Assembly: GCF_037975245.1 (NCBI RefSeq)
Contig: NC_092567.1
Coordinates: 3,976,214-4,040,213, forward strand
Source: Apostichopus japonicus
Taxonomy: Eukaryota > Echinodermata > Holothuroidea > Aspidochirotida > Stichopodidae
Length of the DNA stretch: 64,000 bases
Direction of reading: 5' to 3'
Under the pieces are notes generated by a model that saw only the letters and a list, made by a program, of their open reading frames with translations, ran no database searches and was not told the origin of the DNA. Made by a program: the position numbers and the translations under genes. This document shows positions 36,450-50,487 of this stretch, one piece after another. Numbering within the stretch: the stretch's first letter is position 1; the number at the start of each line of letters is the position of its first letter.

Positions 36450-37761
36450 ATGATGTCATCTTCTGATGACAATGGTTAGGTGATGACGTCACGCTGATAA
36501 ATGACTTTGATTGTTAGTCAGGGATAATTCGTCATTCAATGTACAGAGGATATGTCACGTGACCGAGCTCAAATTACAACCTTAAGAAACGGGTTAAAAT
36601 CGTATACTTTTGTTATCTCAAGCGCCTCAGTCGGTACACTACATTTGGCTTTTTTATTGATGTATAGTCATGCTCTGCGCCTTACCACTTTTATACGTCA
36701 TTTGATGATCACTTACTGTTTTACAATACTTTATCGGTTTTTCCTCTCAACCAGATTCCGTCTGCTCAGTTTGGCCAAATATGAAGAAGAGTATGAAGCG
36801 AAATATGAGACCGCTTTGAGGAACCTCATTAGGGCACCCTACTATTCTAACTTAACTTAACAGATGAATCAGCTGATAACTTCAACATGGTCCCGTGATG
36901 GTGACCAAAAGTATAATCGAACAAAACGATTCGAGACTTTCATAAGCCTCTTCTTTGACGTATCGTACGTGATAGTGTACTATGATACACGATGTGTGTG
37001 TGTGTGTGTTTTTATATATGTATTCAAAAACCGACAATGATAACATTTTATATCACCTTCACACAAATGTTCCCACCAAGATCTACTTCCAATCTGCACA
37101 ACACCCTTTCCACCGAACTTTCATGACAATAGTATGCTCCTGGTTATAAACCACGTCCAATGTTACCATAGTAACAGCAGCAGTTGCTTTCAGAAGTCGA
37201 TATTTTAATATAACGACCTTCATCGAAATTCGATCCGGACGGGATCATGGACTTACAATCGTGATGTAGCAAACGAAACCATTTTAACGAGGAACTCAAA
37301 TAGATATATTCATACCCTAATGCATCTCTTATGTATCATTTCTCATACAAGAATAAATATGTTTGCAATATATGTATCTGTTTCCTTAATATCGTATCTC
37401 CTTCTTCTCAAGTGAATTCATGAATTTCTTAAAATAGTGTGTCATTTTACCATGTATGCCCAAATACAAACATCATTCATTTACGATAATCTATTTTTTG
37501 GCAGGGATTGAAAAGGGGGGGGGGGGGCTATACAAAAGAGGTACTTTCAAATGACATATTTCTAAATTTAACAACAAACGACACTACAAAAATGGAAAGG
37601 TTCAGGCCTTTTCTTAACCAGTTTCCACAAAACTGGATGGGAACGTACCAAGGTCGAGGTTTTTTGTCCCAAACAGGTTTGCAATTGTGTGTAAATAGTC
37701 GCTCATGATTGGTCGGAAGTTTTGTCATCACCATAGAAACCTGGTACTTCGCGGTAAGCAA
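36450..37761. other. Unique sequence upstream of a candidate first exon
   Basis: Holds a CRE-like TGATGACGTCACG at about 36,482-36,494, a short TG repeat at about 36,991-37,010, the RFX X-box at 37,162, a G-run at 37,516-37,527 and an inverted CCAAT box (TGATTGG) at about 37,706. The ORF at 36,552-36,860 has no recognised domain. Confidence 0.4.
37162..37175. promoter_or_regulatory. Consensus RFX X-box
   Basis: GTTACCATAGTAAC is a perfect match to the GTNRCC/RGYAAC X-box and is itself palindromic. RFX sites of this form control ciliary genes in animals. A weaker relative, ATCACCATAGAAAC, lies about 35 bp before the candidate start codon at 37,763. Whether either is used is unknown. Confidence 0.45.
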
Positions 37762-37762
37762 A

Positions 37763-37822
37763 ATGTCTGAATCAGTTCGTTGCAACGAAGGCTTAACCGT
37801 TCAAAATATCCCGAATCTTTTC
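37763..37822 (+). CDS. Candidate first coding exon of an unidentified gene
   Basis: ATG followed by 20 sense codons (MSESVRCNEGLTVQNIPNLF) ends exactly at a strong donor, TTTTC|GTAAGTATA, in phase 0. Upstream within 60 bp are an inverted CCAAT box and an X-box-like element, so the arrangement looks like a promoter plus first exon. The nearest acceptor (37,927) leads straight into a stop codon, and no convincing second exon was found before 44 kb, so the gene's identity and extent are open. It could also be a decoy or a lost gene fragment. Confidence 0.3.
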
Positions 37823-38072
37823 GTAAGTATATGTAGATATCTTTGGAATTGGTTTAGACATATTTCATTTCATTTATTTGTTTTTTCTCAATATACGGTA
37901 CATTGTATGTCATACAAACGTTTACAGATATGAAATTGAGTATAACGAGAAAGGAAGTGATCTAAAAACCTGAAAGGCTTATCGAGTAGAGCCACTCCCT
38001 AAAGAAGGAAAATAATTAAGTTATCAGTGTTAACGATATAAACAAACTTAGATTTCTAAAAAGTATTATGGA

Positions 38073-38363
38073 TCAATAATCACTTATGTAAACCTCGCTT
38101 AATTGACGTTTAAAGGAACGTGGTGACTGAGAATCATTTTGTATGTGATCATGATGATTAAGTAGATAATTCCAGCAAGTGTTTGCCCGATAACGTATAC
38201 TCTGTTTACCCAGGTTACTATGGGGAAAAAGTCTCTGTATGTGACCAGCCTGTCTTGTATTATAATCATGGATTTCCTTATTAACAGTGAATAAATGTTT
38301 ACATGTGGGCGGATTATAACCATTAATAGAGCGATAAGCGAATGTAGCAAGATGAACTTTCAC
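38073..38363 (-). pseudogene. LINE ORF2 C-terminal tail (CR1/RTE-like)
   Basis: The minus-strand frame encodes KVHLATFAYRSINGYNPP, then HDYNTRQAG, SNLGKQSIRYRANTCWNYL and SPRSFKRQLSEVYIS. The sequence T.A.R.LNG..P......NTRQ.......N..K.S.RYR....WN.L........SFK..L is the well-known C-terminal tail of non-LTR retrotransposon reverse transcriptases. It lacks the polymerase motifs (FADD box), as expected of a 5'-truncated copy. The frame ends at TGA/TAA near 38,073 without a recognisable 3' tail repeat. The start shown is only the first ATG in the frame. Confidence 0.75.
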
Positions 38364-41300
38364 AAGGTCCGGTAATTTCAGTAGCTTAAGTGAGGCAAAT
38401 AAGTAAGTATATTTAGCACACTAGTTTGTTAGATTGTATGATCTACTATATCCATGTTTGATCGAAGTTTTCTGTGAAGGCATCGATAACATAGCACAAT
38501 GCACGTAACAGTTTTGTACAGTGTGCATCACACATACGCTGTATGCCTATGTGTATTAAAACTGTGTACACATTTCAGCGACGGAAGTATACCATACTGT
38601 ACACTATACAGTATGGACATTTAAGAACTGTGTTGTGATGCAAAAACAGTTCAGTTCTAAATACCCCCTCCCCCACCCAACTCCCTTCCCCATTCTGGAA
38701 CCACTTCTTAATATTGGTCAGAACTTTTGTCGAGATGACAGGATTGCTTATTAGTAGCTTGTGTCTATGCTTTGACTCAATAAAAAGGACCGACTTCCTC
38801 TCCACTAAAAATATTTCTTCGAAGGATATCAGTCATTGATGACGGTTACCCAGCATTCTTCACACCTCACTTGAGCTTCGGCCTATCCTGTTCAGTCCTA
38901 TATGTACTGTATATATTCAATATATTCCACTATATATGATCTAACCCAATGGAGATACATATGATTTAACAGAAAAGTTGTGTAAATTAAGCATTGGTTA
39001 TTTGCAAACCATTTCCCAAATTTTAGACAGGAAATTTGCAGACTTACTGTAGTCCTAATCTAGTAGCGCAATACACTCACGTATAGTACCGATTCAAACT
39101 ATTGCTGCTGTCATGTTTGCGTATATTCATTTAAGACTTGCTATTTTAGTGTATCCATTGCACGAAGGAATTCCGATTTCAATAGAACGACTCACGAATC
39201 TTGCAATGTAGCGTATGTATCATAAGTAAGGTCAACATGTGATCCAAGCATTAAAGGTTAACTTAGGGCGTTTAGAAGGTAACCCCGTAAGTAGACTTAA
39301 CTAAGTGTCACAGGACAATCAACAACAACATTTTATCTGTTCAGCTTAAGCATCATGTTTCAGTGACATCAATGAACTCATTCATGTTTTGACATTTAAG
39401 ACCCATGTACCTTATCATTCTTCTGATTCAGTGTTTGTCTTCCAACTGTCTATCAAGTGATGGTCATTATTGATGCTGACGTTCAGAGCAATCTGATTAA
39501 ATGAAAACTCTGTATTTGCAAACCTTTTCGGGAAAAATCGCGCCCTGGCCCCGCAATGGAACTTTTCAGACTATTTGGAAATTCAGTAAACAGCGGGTGA
39601 TTACTGGAATTACTCGTCATGACAATACATACTTTTCTCGTCAGAGACTTCGGTCAAAAAAAGTTAAGTAGATTTTCAAAAATACAGATCACGTTATAGT
39701 AGCGTGTAGAATGCTTTGACAATATGAAATATCCGCCGCATCTAATCTCATATATTTACGACACTGGTGACAAATCTACAGTGGTTCTGAAGGGACAGGC
39801 GAGTTCTGCAAAACACTTTAAAGTTGTTTATTTTTGTTGAGCCGACGAGTTACGCTAACGTTACCGCTTGACGAAAGTGATAAAACAAATCAAGTTCGCT
39901 GTTTCAAGTAACTTGGCAACAAGTCAAAGATATGATTTTGATAGAGTTGTCAAGTATACGCTCTATTCATATCTTGGCCAAATTTTATAAAGATGACTAT
40001 GTGCATTGTCAACTCGATAAAAATCATTTGAAGTGACTACAACTCGCCGGCTCCTTCAGAAGTAAAGCGTGATTATTCCCTGCTGTGCAGCGTCGAGAGA
40101 GATAAAGGAAGATTTCAAACAGAATATGTGTAACCTACCCTCGATATGTTATGTTATGTCTTTGACTTTCAGGACTTTGGAGTACTACTCTTGTAAGCAA
40201 TGGCAGAATATGGCGGTATCGGGGAAGGGGAAAGGGGGGGGGAGGAGCAAACTTTATGGATAGTGGGAGGTGTGAGATTGACTTGAGTGCAACACATTTT
40301 CTCAAAAGTTTCTAACGATATCAATCATGAAAAGAGGAGGGTCTCTTTCTTTTTAAAAAGGTAAACCTTTAGCTGTTAGACACTGTTATCTGTGACTTCC
40401 ACCTATCCTTACAATGTGACAGCCTGTGGTTTTTATATTGTTTATAAAATGTAAACCAAATGGAAATGAGGGCGGTATTGATGAACTTAGATCAGAGCCG
40501 TATATAGAGAGAGTTTGGCCAACCATGTAACCGATTTGGATTGGTCGAGAGGGACAACGCCCACACAGGGTGGTAAAATAGGTCCACTTGAAAACTTTAT
40601 AGCAGGCGACACGCATACTCACAGTGTATAGACTATCGTTTGTGTACACGAAAAAAGTACGAAATTATGAATAAAATGGTGCTGGGGATGCTGCAATCGG
40701 TCAGAACATGGATATTGTTGTTTGATTTCCCGACTGACCATGAAAGAAGAGGATTTTTTTGGAAGTAGAAAGAACAAAATGGAGATCTAATGAAAAAAAG
40801 TCTGTGTAGCCTAGGCCCATAGCCATAGTGTAATACGAGTAATGTACAAGAATTTTACGTTCAGACTGGTTTCTGTAATTACATTCATGGCCATTCTCTC
40901 TCGTTTTACGATCCACAAATTTTCGATTTCATTATGCCAGCTCTCCTAATCATAGGCATGGCAGTTTCAGTCGCACATATAGCTATCCTAATTCCTAGTT
41001 ATTGTATGCCTAGCCTAAAAAAGTATAACTTTTAGTTTAATGTAAAAGGGTGGGCTAGGCATAACGTAAAGCCCTAATCCTAAGTTAAGCCCGAAGCATA
41101 AGTTAAGCCTGGGCTTAGTTAGACCTGGACCATTCTTGCTATTACTACAACTGTTATAGCACATTACATAATATGGCACAGTATACGGCCCAATTAAACT
41201 AGGCCTAAGGAAAACAAAGTAGCCTAGGCCTAAACTAGTTAGGCTAGGTCTATACTCATTGGCAACTTGTGGGTTGTGTACACATACAGGCCTAATTATA

Positions 41301-44300
41301 TAGACCCTTTAAGTATGCCATAAACAAGTGCCCAAATGGTTAAATGATCTTAGTTTGTGTTAATTGTCAGCATTGGCCTAGCCTTTTTATGCTAACATGA
41401 ATTCAGCCTAACTTTTTCTTCTTCAAAAGTATAGCCTAGGCCTTGGTTTAATTTGGATGCAGTCAACTATCATTTATCAAAGTAGCAGGGGCCTAGACTA
41501 CATTTCAAAGACCACTAGGCCAAGGCTAATTATGGTACTGGTAGACTAGCCTTAGTTATGCTTATTGCAAAGACTACCCTACACTCTTGTCTTGGTCACT
41601 GAATTATCTTAAGAGCCCTGTCACCACATGTTGATAAAAATTTGCGTAGGCCTAGCTTGGGCAATGCACGGTTTCGTTTGACTGTTTTAAAGCAAGACTT
41701 GAATTGATTTGAAAATTTAGTGTTAACTGGTATTTCATTAAAAAGCAAAACTGTCTGTGCATTCCAACGGAGTGCAAATTAAGAGGGGGGGGGGATGCAG
41801 AATGATACACCTTTCAAGTTTTAACACATTATAAATGCACTTATGCCAGAAACTCATTGCATCAGTAACTCCTTATTCCCCTAATTGACACCCACATTGA
41901 CGATTGAAGTTAAAAAAAATCTTTTAAAATTATCTTTAGACAGTAAATTACAACTCCCTGAATTTCAGGACTTTTTTTACAAATCAAAGGTGACATGTGC
42001 TCTGAAGAAAAACTCCTAACATAAAAAGCCACAGTTAGCAGACTGTGATAATGACGAACCTGGTGAGTGACTATTAGACTGAAATCCAGTTCCTGCAACC
42101 ACAGCAATAAAGTCTTTGTTTTAATCAATGCACTTGTGTGTTTGAAACTTTCAAATGGACACTCAATGGCAGTTGGTTAAGATATAAGGTTTTGCCTTCA
42201 TCATGGAGAGTTGAAGGGAATCTGCCTCATCATCTGAATAATGGACTCAAGGATAGCATCAAATCATGATTGGATAATAATTTTGAGCAAGTAAATATCT
42301 GGCAATTTGAAAGTTTGTATTATTTTTTTACATATTATTTAAGCTGTTTAGCTCACACACAAGCAAATGATCAAGTGACAACAACCGATGCAGTATATTT
42401 AAAGGTATTGAAGACTCGCCCTAAACAGCATGCCGCACTCTGAAAAAGTTTACTTTCCGTTGCTTGCAAGAAAAGTTTTTTTTTGTGTCGCTACAAAATG
42501 CAGACAGTAATGAAACCTGATACCTTGTTATCTTTTATCTAGACCTGAGATGTCCACGCTGCTATGTGCACTGTGTTTTGGGTATTGACCGTGATGTTTG
42601 TATTGACTGTACACTAATGTCTATTTACAGATGGTAGCAAGCTGTGTGTGTATTTTCTGGGATCAATGGTGGTGTCTAACACTTCTGTTACACCGCATTC
42701 GAAACTAGGTCAGATAACGGGCATGAGACGTTTCTTTGTGCGGGAGTCTTCACACCCTTTAAGGAGAAGTATTTATATCCCATTAATAGAGAAAGAATTA
42801 TGTTTCAATTGGTAGCATGCAACTTTAAATTTTGCAAACATTAGATACAATCAAACAAATGACAAGGTTCATTTACAAGGTAATCTACGTACTGCCCTAT
42901 ATTTCACATTAATCTGTCACATCAGAAGGTCACAGCTTTCAATAATTATACAAACAAACTCCCTTGATGGGTGCTTGGTTAGATTCCTGCAATTTTCAAG
43001 TTTATCAATGTAATAAGTTCTGAATGTGGCAATGTGGAGAACTTTGGGATAATCCGTGGATAAGACTGCCAGACTATCAACAAGATTCCACATCCATGCA
43101 ACTCCAACTGCTTCCTTCACCTCCTTGCAGATGTACCACATGTCCAATAAAAAGTCAGCATTGGTTAATGTAATTAAAATCTGGCTTCCTCCTGAGCTGG
43201 CAAATACACATGAATTGTCGAGTACAGAGGTCAGCATGAAACCACTGAAAGATCTTCTCAGCTTTCAAGAAAACAAAGACTTGAAGCCAAATTGACAGAG
43301 GCCACACTTATACCATTCCACTCTCATAAGATGAAGGTATCACACACACTTCATTTTGCTTCTGCGATGCAGTGCCTGATAGACTGTGAGGGTCACCCAA
43401 TGGATGTTTTAACAACTGCCTGGTATATAGAGCTCTGCAACAGATAATTCATCCTGATGACGAGTCGTCATCCTGTCATGGCCTTGAGCAAATTGAACCC
43501 AGTTCAACACAAAGCAGCTATTGAATTCTTGTCTAGGTACTGTCAAATCCACATCACCATCATTGCTGGTTCCAGCTAAGCAGACCATAATAAAAGAGTA
43601 CAATGAGGGTTGTTTAATTCACCCAACAGAGCTTGCATTCCAGTACCTTTGGGCAGCTGAAAAGATATTCAGAAATTGTTATATGAGTGTGTTTGTATGC
43701 ATGCATATGTGTGATTTTCTTGCTTTACAGAACAGCTCCATTTTGATAAGCTATGTAACGTGGAAACCTGCCAATCATATGTTTGAAATAGGACAGGCTG
43801 AAATGATTCTTAAATGAAAAGCTTAACGACTTCTTGCATTTTGATACATCACTGTTCAGTGTGTGTACTAAAACGGTGATGTTATCGGGTATAAACGGAA
43901 TTGATTTGAAGGGCTCCCTAAAAAAAGATGATATGCGAAGGGGGGGGGGGGCGGCGAAGGAAGGGGTGTTGGTGGGTACAGGTAAGCTGTCTGAAGGGGA
44001 GTGGGGCAGAGGAGGCGAGACTAAAATTACCCAAGAGCACACTGGGATTGGGGTAAAGTATTTAGTCTAGATAGGGAATCAACATTCTCTGTTACATTTT
44101 CTTTATAGTCAGACCAGTTTACCTCCATGGTCAGACCAAACAAAACCCCCGAATTGTATTATTTCCAGCAATATTTTCTCCGCGGTGACAGTTATTCCCG
44201 GAATGGCGTTGTTTCACATACAACATACGTTAAGCAGCTTTCGTTCTCATATATTTCATTTATGTAACTACTCAATAGCTTTTGTCTTTTCTTTCGAGAT

Positions 44301-45721
44301 TTGGGTGATGCGCGGTGGGCGGGGGGGGGGGGGGGGGGTGGGTAGGTAGGGGTTACGGGTGCGACTTAAATATTTTCTTTTTTTAGTAACACGTCAGCTG
44401 TAAGTTGAAGATGTTACTGATTATGTTGTAAATGGTAAAGACCGAAAGGAGAAACTTTTACGAGGTTTGATCTGTAAGACCAAACAGGGCAAGAGGAGGA
44501 GAGAGGGGAGGGGTTGGTTTGGGGTGGGGGGGGGGTCTAAAATAACACTGCATGGGAACGGACCAACCAGGGACGTCATGATCGAATCAAGTATGAAGTA
44601 ACATTAATACGAGGAATATTAAAATATTAAACAGTTTTTGTTTAAAGTTATCAATTATACAAAGTTGGAGCTCTCGGTTAATTTTGTAATTCTTGTTTAA
44701 AAATTAGGTTAAAATATAAGCATAAACCATAATTTAGCTTATTTTGTATAACGTCATATTTCAAACTATAACGAAAAAAGTGATGTAGTTTTAAATGGAT
44801 TAATTTAAACCTCTGAAATTAATCAGATAGAGATTTGTCTTTAATGATATTTATGGCAATATTTTTTTTTAATTTTATAGTTATCTCAATTTAAATTATT
44901 TATTTCCTTCTAGTTAACTTTTATTTTGTTTCAATTCGTTAACTTATTTTGAGTAACTGTTTTTTTTTTAAATTTCGACAACTAAAACTGTTTTATTGGT
45001 TGCTTCTTTTGTATACATTTCAGTTTTGCTAGAGTGTCATAATCTGATCACAATTATGAGGAGTTTAAACAAACAAAGTTATAAGTTATAAGTTATTACT
45101 ATTTTCATTGCCATCATTTTACTACTTTAATATTAATAACGATTGTCAATCTCTTTCGTTTCTTACATTAATTGTACATAATTGAGAATCAACTATTTCG
45201 GAGGTTTCAGTCAGAAGTGACAGTTATTCCTTATAAAACTTTACTTTAGAATATTAATTATACTCGCTAGAATTATTAAAATCCAATTTCCTTGTCTATA
45301 TTTCTCTTATTTTATCCTAATAAACATTCCTGTAATTCTAAAGCCTATTTAGTTAAAGTTTAACATTAACATAAACATAGAACATTTAAACAACCACCAC
45401 CCACCCCTGCACCCCTCTATTACCAACACCCTCTTAAAATATTCCCTATTTATCCATTATATTTTGTTTTATTAATCATAACATTCTACATAATTCCTTT
45501 CACGATGACCTAATTATTGAAATAAATTCAACTAAACTAATTAAATCCAATCCTTGACATTAAAATACAGCAAACTTTACATTCCCTATTGTTAGTTTAA
45601 TATTGATAACTTTTATTAATTAAATTAATTCCCTGTTTAACTGTTATGATGATTCTAACATCTACACCGGAATACTTACCCCAGCTCCTTCAAGCTTGTA
45701 CACTTTGAGGTTTAAGACAAG
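38364..45721. other. 7.4 kb without a supported gene
   Basis: Unique AT-rich sequence. 40,800-41,660 is dense in TAGGCCTA/GCCTAGGC words. G-runs occur at about 41,787, 43,941 and 44,323-44,339 (the last over 15 G). Minus-strand ORFs at 42,917-43,237 and 43,409-43,603 read somewhat like protein (the second has GDVDLTVPR and ELYIPGS, faintly like a hAT core), but the evidence is too thin to name them. 44,600-45,660 is very AT-rich. Confidence 0.4.
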
Positions 45722-45865
45722 ATGGCCGCCAACTCTTCATTAGTTAGTCTCCTGTTGCTGTCCCAGATCTGCAGCTTCTGGAGAGAACTCAGGATAGAGA
45801 GAGAGACCAGACTGAAGGATAAGGTTCAGACCAGACTCATCAACTCTAGGATAGCAGGAATCTAG
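45722..45865 (+). CDS. Short ORF, 47 codons, with strong start context (hypothetical)
   Basis: The start lies in ACAAGATGGCCGCC, which combines a good Kozak context with a YY1-like CAAGATGGC element common at transcription starts. The product begins MAANSSLVSLLLLSQICSFW, with a hydrophobic stretch at residues 6-20, followed by a charged Arg/Glu/Lys-rich tail, and stops at TAG 45,863-45,865. The residues could be a signal peptide followed by a short charged segment. No family is recognised and no downstream exon was seen. It stands out because the surrounding 2 kb is AT-rich and featureless. Confidence 0.25.
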   Translation: MAANSSLVSLLLLSQICSFWRELRIERETRLKDKVQTRLINSRIAGI

Positions 45866-48800
45866 CCACACACAGGAGATAGGAATCTAGAATGAAAGAA
45901 TAGAGTTACTGATAATAGAGTAGTTAGAGATAAATAGATTGGATTTGGTTAGGATTAGAATAATTATCATGATATTATAAATGATAAAAATAACGAAATA
46001 AAAATAAAGGAAAGTAAAGCAATGAACTAGGACACTTAGGTCGTGTTTATTTGTAAGATGGAATCAGTTATTGAAACGGAAATAAGGGGCTGATTTTAAG
46101 GGGAGACAAATATAAACAGGGATAATTAGAATATATTAGAGAAAAATAAAGTGGTAATGTAGGATTAAAGGATTAGTTTTATTGTTTAACAATTAAATTA
46201 TTAATTAAAGTTGTTATAGCTAGTAAGGTTTAATAAAATAAGAATATGAGGCTACATATTTTTATTTATTAGTTAATAGGAAACAAATCTCAATGACGGG
46301 TTGAGATTTTGATAAGAAATGGGTAAATAATAATTGAGATTATCTATCTTTTGAAGAAAATATTGATCAAATTTATTTGTATTTTTATTTAGAACTTTCA
46401 GAAGGAAAATGTAATTTAATGTTATAGGAAACATGAAAAGGAAACTTCTACTCTAACTAATACCAGGTTTTTTTTTTCATAAAGTTTAATGAGATTTGGA
46501 AAAATTATATTTAAATAATGTTTCTTATAATTAAAATGCAATTTAGAGAAGCAGATGTACCGTAGATCAAATTCAACTTTCAAGAAAGAAGGTTGACGAG
46601 GCTTAAACTCAAATTTTAATATACAAATTATTTAATTATTGATCCAAATCAGACTATTCTGCTTGAATTATAATTATTTCTAATTAATACGATTTGTTTA
46701 AATGCTGATGTCCATCTGTGTTTAGTTTCAAATTCATTCCTAAGTTACGTTTTGAGTGTGACATAACTTCTAGTGGATTTTTTTTCAAAATGTAGCTTTG
46801 GTCTTTCTTTGTGTTTGTAGATATTCCTAAATTGGGTATTGCTTATAATCTTAACTTTCTAAACTTTATCGTTTCTTCCAATTAAATAGTACCATCCGCT
46901 TTCTACATTTTTTGACAAATAATATTGTTATCTGAAAACACTTCATATCCTTGAAGTGTTTAATTATACTAATTAATTATTACTTGTAAGTTTAATCAGG
47001 TTAATTGGGTCTTCATTGAAAGATCTTCTGTTACTATGGAGTTCACCGGGTGTGAACAGTTAGCGGAACAATTAACGTTAAAGCTACGGCTCTGGCAAAC
47101 TTCTGCTATTGAGTGTTGCAGCAGGGTAAAATAAGTGGCGCACTTTCAATTTCAGAACCATTCTACGTTTTAAATATCATGAGGCCATAAATCTGTAGGC
47201 TTGGAAATGACGTACGGTTTTTATAACTAAGTGGGCAAAGTTAAGACAAAACCAGCTGTGAGTAGAACACCACGATCTAGTTGCTGCTGGAAAGACATGG
47301 ACGAAAGATTTCTTTTTAATAACTATGTATTTAATTTAATTATTATAAGACTTAAGTTGGAAAGCTGTTTTATAGAGGCTCAAAGCTCTAGGCCCTATAC
47401 AGTATTTAACAAAGCTATATTTCACATAAAGTGTCAGGTATATTGACAGGAGTATGGTCTTTCAACTAATAATCAGTTATTAAATAACATTATTTCAGTT
47501 AGCCTGCTCGGTAAAAAGCTGCAGGTTTCTCACACAAGTGGCTCAAACGTCCGACCTGGTAGATTTAATAAGTTAGGTGATTACAATAATAATTGTGGAA
47601 TGTTATAGATTGACTTGTATTCACGCCTATGTTATGTACGATTAAAACTGAGTTGAACCATTTTATGTGATTAAAATTTTTGAAGGGATAACACAGCTCC
47701 AAAGTTTGTCTATGGTTACTTTTGTTAGCTAGAATGAAGTAATTGTTTTCGAAGTATTAATTTAAGATCCCTAAAGAAGACTTAGTGTCTCGATTGTATT
47801 TTATTCAATTCCTTTATATTTAAGATATGCTTTAACTTGGAATTTTTTGATAATCAGTAAACAACTATATAGGCTAAGATTTGTATTATTTATTAGTTAG
47901 ATTTGCTAAGCATGTCCTCTAGCTAAAAGTAGTAATTCTAGCTTTTCGAGGGTGATGTTTCAAATTTTTAACATAGCCTAACTGTATAACTAGTCTAACC
48001 TATAGCCTACATAAGTTTGGCCTGGCCTTTGTACACATCCTAGCTATGCTCCTATTATCTATTCCATACCGTCGAAGTATCTCTCTGATCAGTAATTACT
48101 GTTTTAACTATACACAGCGGTTCCTCTCCATTAAACAATCCATCTTAACAAGTCAATGGTAATATACAACCTCCACGAATATACTACGTACGCTGGAACT
48201 CTACTAATATAACACTAAACCGTTCATTGTCAGTGATACTGGAAATATACTAGATGTGAACAGGTATTCAATAGCATGAGTCACCGATATTCATATACAG
48301 GTGTTTCCCAGCTGTTCGCATGTGATGTTTGAGATTTGTAACAGACATTTTGGCGCCAATAGAAGTAAATGTACGTAACGTTATACATGCCCGGTGGAAA
48401 CAGACAGTTTAAAAACTGACGTCGATTGGGTATGTAGTTAGGAAAGGGTCGAGGAAGTAAATAATACAACACAACCTATATCAAGTAGATCAAGCTATCA
48501 TTGACATTTCTCCCTAAGCGGTAAGGTCCTAGTCCCCATGCACCCCCCTCCCCCACCACGGGTTAAAATTTGGGCAGAAAAGCATTTTATGTACTCATTC
48601 ACCCTCCTTATTATCTTTTAGTGGATGCATAAACAAACAATTAAAACAACAGTTTGAATACCGTCTGTTTCAAATTATTTGAAGGATAACATGTTTAATG
48701 AATATTAAAACCTAAATAGAATAAAATAAATTGAACATCCTTGTTCAGTCATACACATCTTGCAGACACATCGTGCAGACAAAACGTGTCTGTGTCAAGT

Positions 48801-49520
48801 TACATTTTTGTTTTTACAAATAATCACTTGAGCATTATGAACTTATTGGAATAAATGCTACTTTTGTTCATCCATCCCCATCCAACGACCTTTGTAAGTA
48901 ATTCCATTCCATGTCAGTGCTGGATTATGCAGCTAAATCTTTGCACCAGTAAAGAGAGTGTAAGGCAATCAAGCAATCAAACGATGTTTTGTCTTTTCAC
49001 GTACCTCGTAATTGCTCAAATCAAAATACCATGTCGACATTTCATGTAATAGTCAATTCAAGTAGAACCCCCCCCCCCTCTTTTTCTCCCTTTTTACTTA
49101 TTACCATCCTCATCAAGAAAAGTTTATTTTTTGAGATAAAATAGTTGAAATTTGTGTAAGAAAGAAATCTTGATTTCTAGATATGCAATGGCAATTTCGA
49201 GAGAAACGTACAAGTTCGAGATAAAACGCCAATATTTGTAGTTGAGAAGTCGACATTTTAAAAGTTTAAATTTAATACAAAAAGAAATCGACATTTTACA
49301 TGAAGGCAATTAAAGAGGTCGAAATTAATCGAAGAGGTTTTAAATTTTAGAAAAAGTAGTTTAATGTCGAGAATTTCGGTTACATTACAGATTGGAAATT
49401 TAAGACAAACTTGATTTTCAAGAAAAAGGTTTCAATTTTGAAAAAGGGTTGAAATTCCCAGAAATATTCAAAACTTTCGGGATAAAATAATTAACATTTG
49501 GATTTGAAATTTTTCAGTGC

Positions 49521-49523
<3 letters not shown>
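45866..49523. other. 3.7 kb without a supported gene
   Basis: AT-rich. Small structures only: hairpin AACACTTCA...TGAAGTGTT at about 46,938-46,961, an inverted repeat GTTCACCGGGTGTGAAC at about 47,040-47,056, and a C-run at about 49,069. Confidence 0.4.

Positions 49524-49593
<70 letters not shown>
49524..49593. repeat. (TA)n microsatellite, ~70 bp
   Basis: Uninterrupted alternating TA after a single TG. Confidence 0.95.
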
Positions 49594-49594
<1 letters not shown>

Positions 49595-50479
49595 TCTAAA
49601 TGGTCACTTCAGTCGACAGTAAATAAATTGGTCACTTTGGTCGACAAACTTGAAATATAGATACAGCCACCACTGAGATGCTTTGGAGAGCCAGTCGGTC
49701 TTGCAGAATACAACTGGGCAACTCGTTGTATGATTCTGAGACTTAGTTTTTGGGTTGCATGCGATCGCTAAGATATACGATTTTTTGCCCTGATATCGTG
49801 TCTACTTAATGTTTTTTATCCATCCGGGGTACGTTAGGAGTACACGTTTCGTGTACACTTAATACCTTCAATATAAAGTGCACATGTCTACGCCTGTTAT
49901 TACCTTAGGTAGACATAATGGTCAATATATAGGCCTAATTTCGACGTCATGGAACGAATGAGGGAAAAGGTGCACCCTGATATGATTGACATTAAAAGGT
50001 ATGCCTGTCATATTTTATTTATAATAGAACATTATTTAAATGGGGATGGGGGAATTGTCACCAGTCATTCTACCAGTGAATAACAGGAAGTACTGTTACA
50101 CATTAGCTATTTATAGCTGTCGTAGAGTACCACATGATTGTAGGTTAACTTGATAGTGCTGATATATCATTGCTTATGCAGCCGTCGAGTCTTCGGTATA
50201 AGTAATTCAAAGACTAAATTCACACTTCGCATGCGGCTAGTAACACTTCATAAAGGTTTCCTCTTGAAGACTTATTGTATCATTTCACATCTTGACGACA
50301 TATAACACATTAACACTTATGTGTTGATGTGTTGTTAAACATAATCGAGGCCCAAAAAGGTAATATGCACTCGTGTCTACATAGGATCTCCAGTCTTAAC
50401 ACGATTGTTCCATTCAGTGATATGTGGCAACAAATGTACATCACGTGGTACTTTATGCCAGCCTCAAAACAAGCGTAAA
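49594..50479. other. Intergenic, nothing recognised
   Basis: Unique sequence up to the TSD of the MITE at 50,488. Confidence 0.4.
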
Positions 50480-50487
50480 TTGCTAAT

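Noticed and set aside
42917-43603. Minus-strand ORFs as hAT transposase remnants
   Set aside because: Faint VDLTVPR and YIPG-like words occur, but the two ORFs are in an order that does not fit the hAT core, and no TIR or TSD was found.
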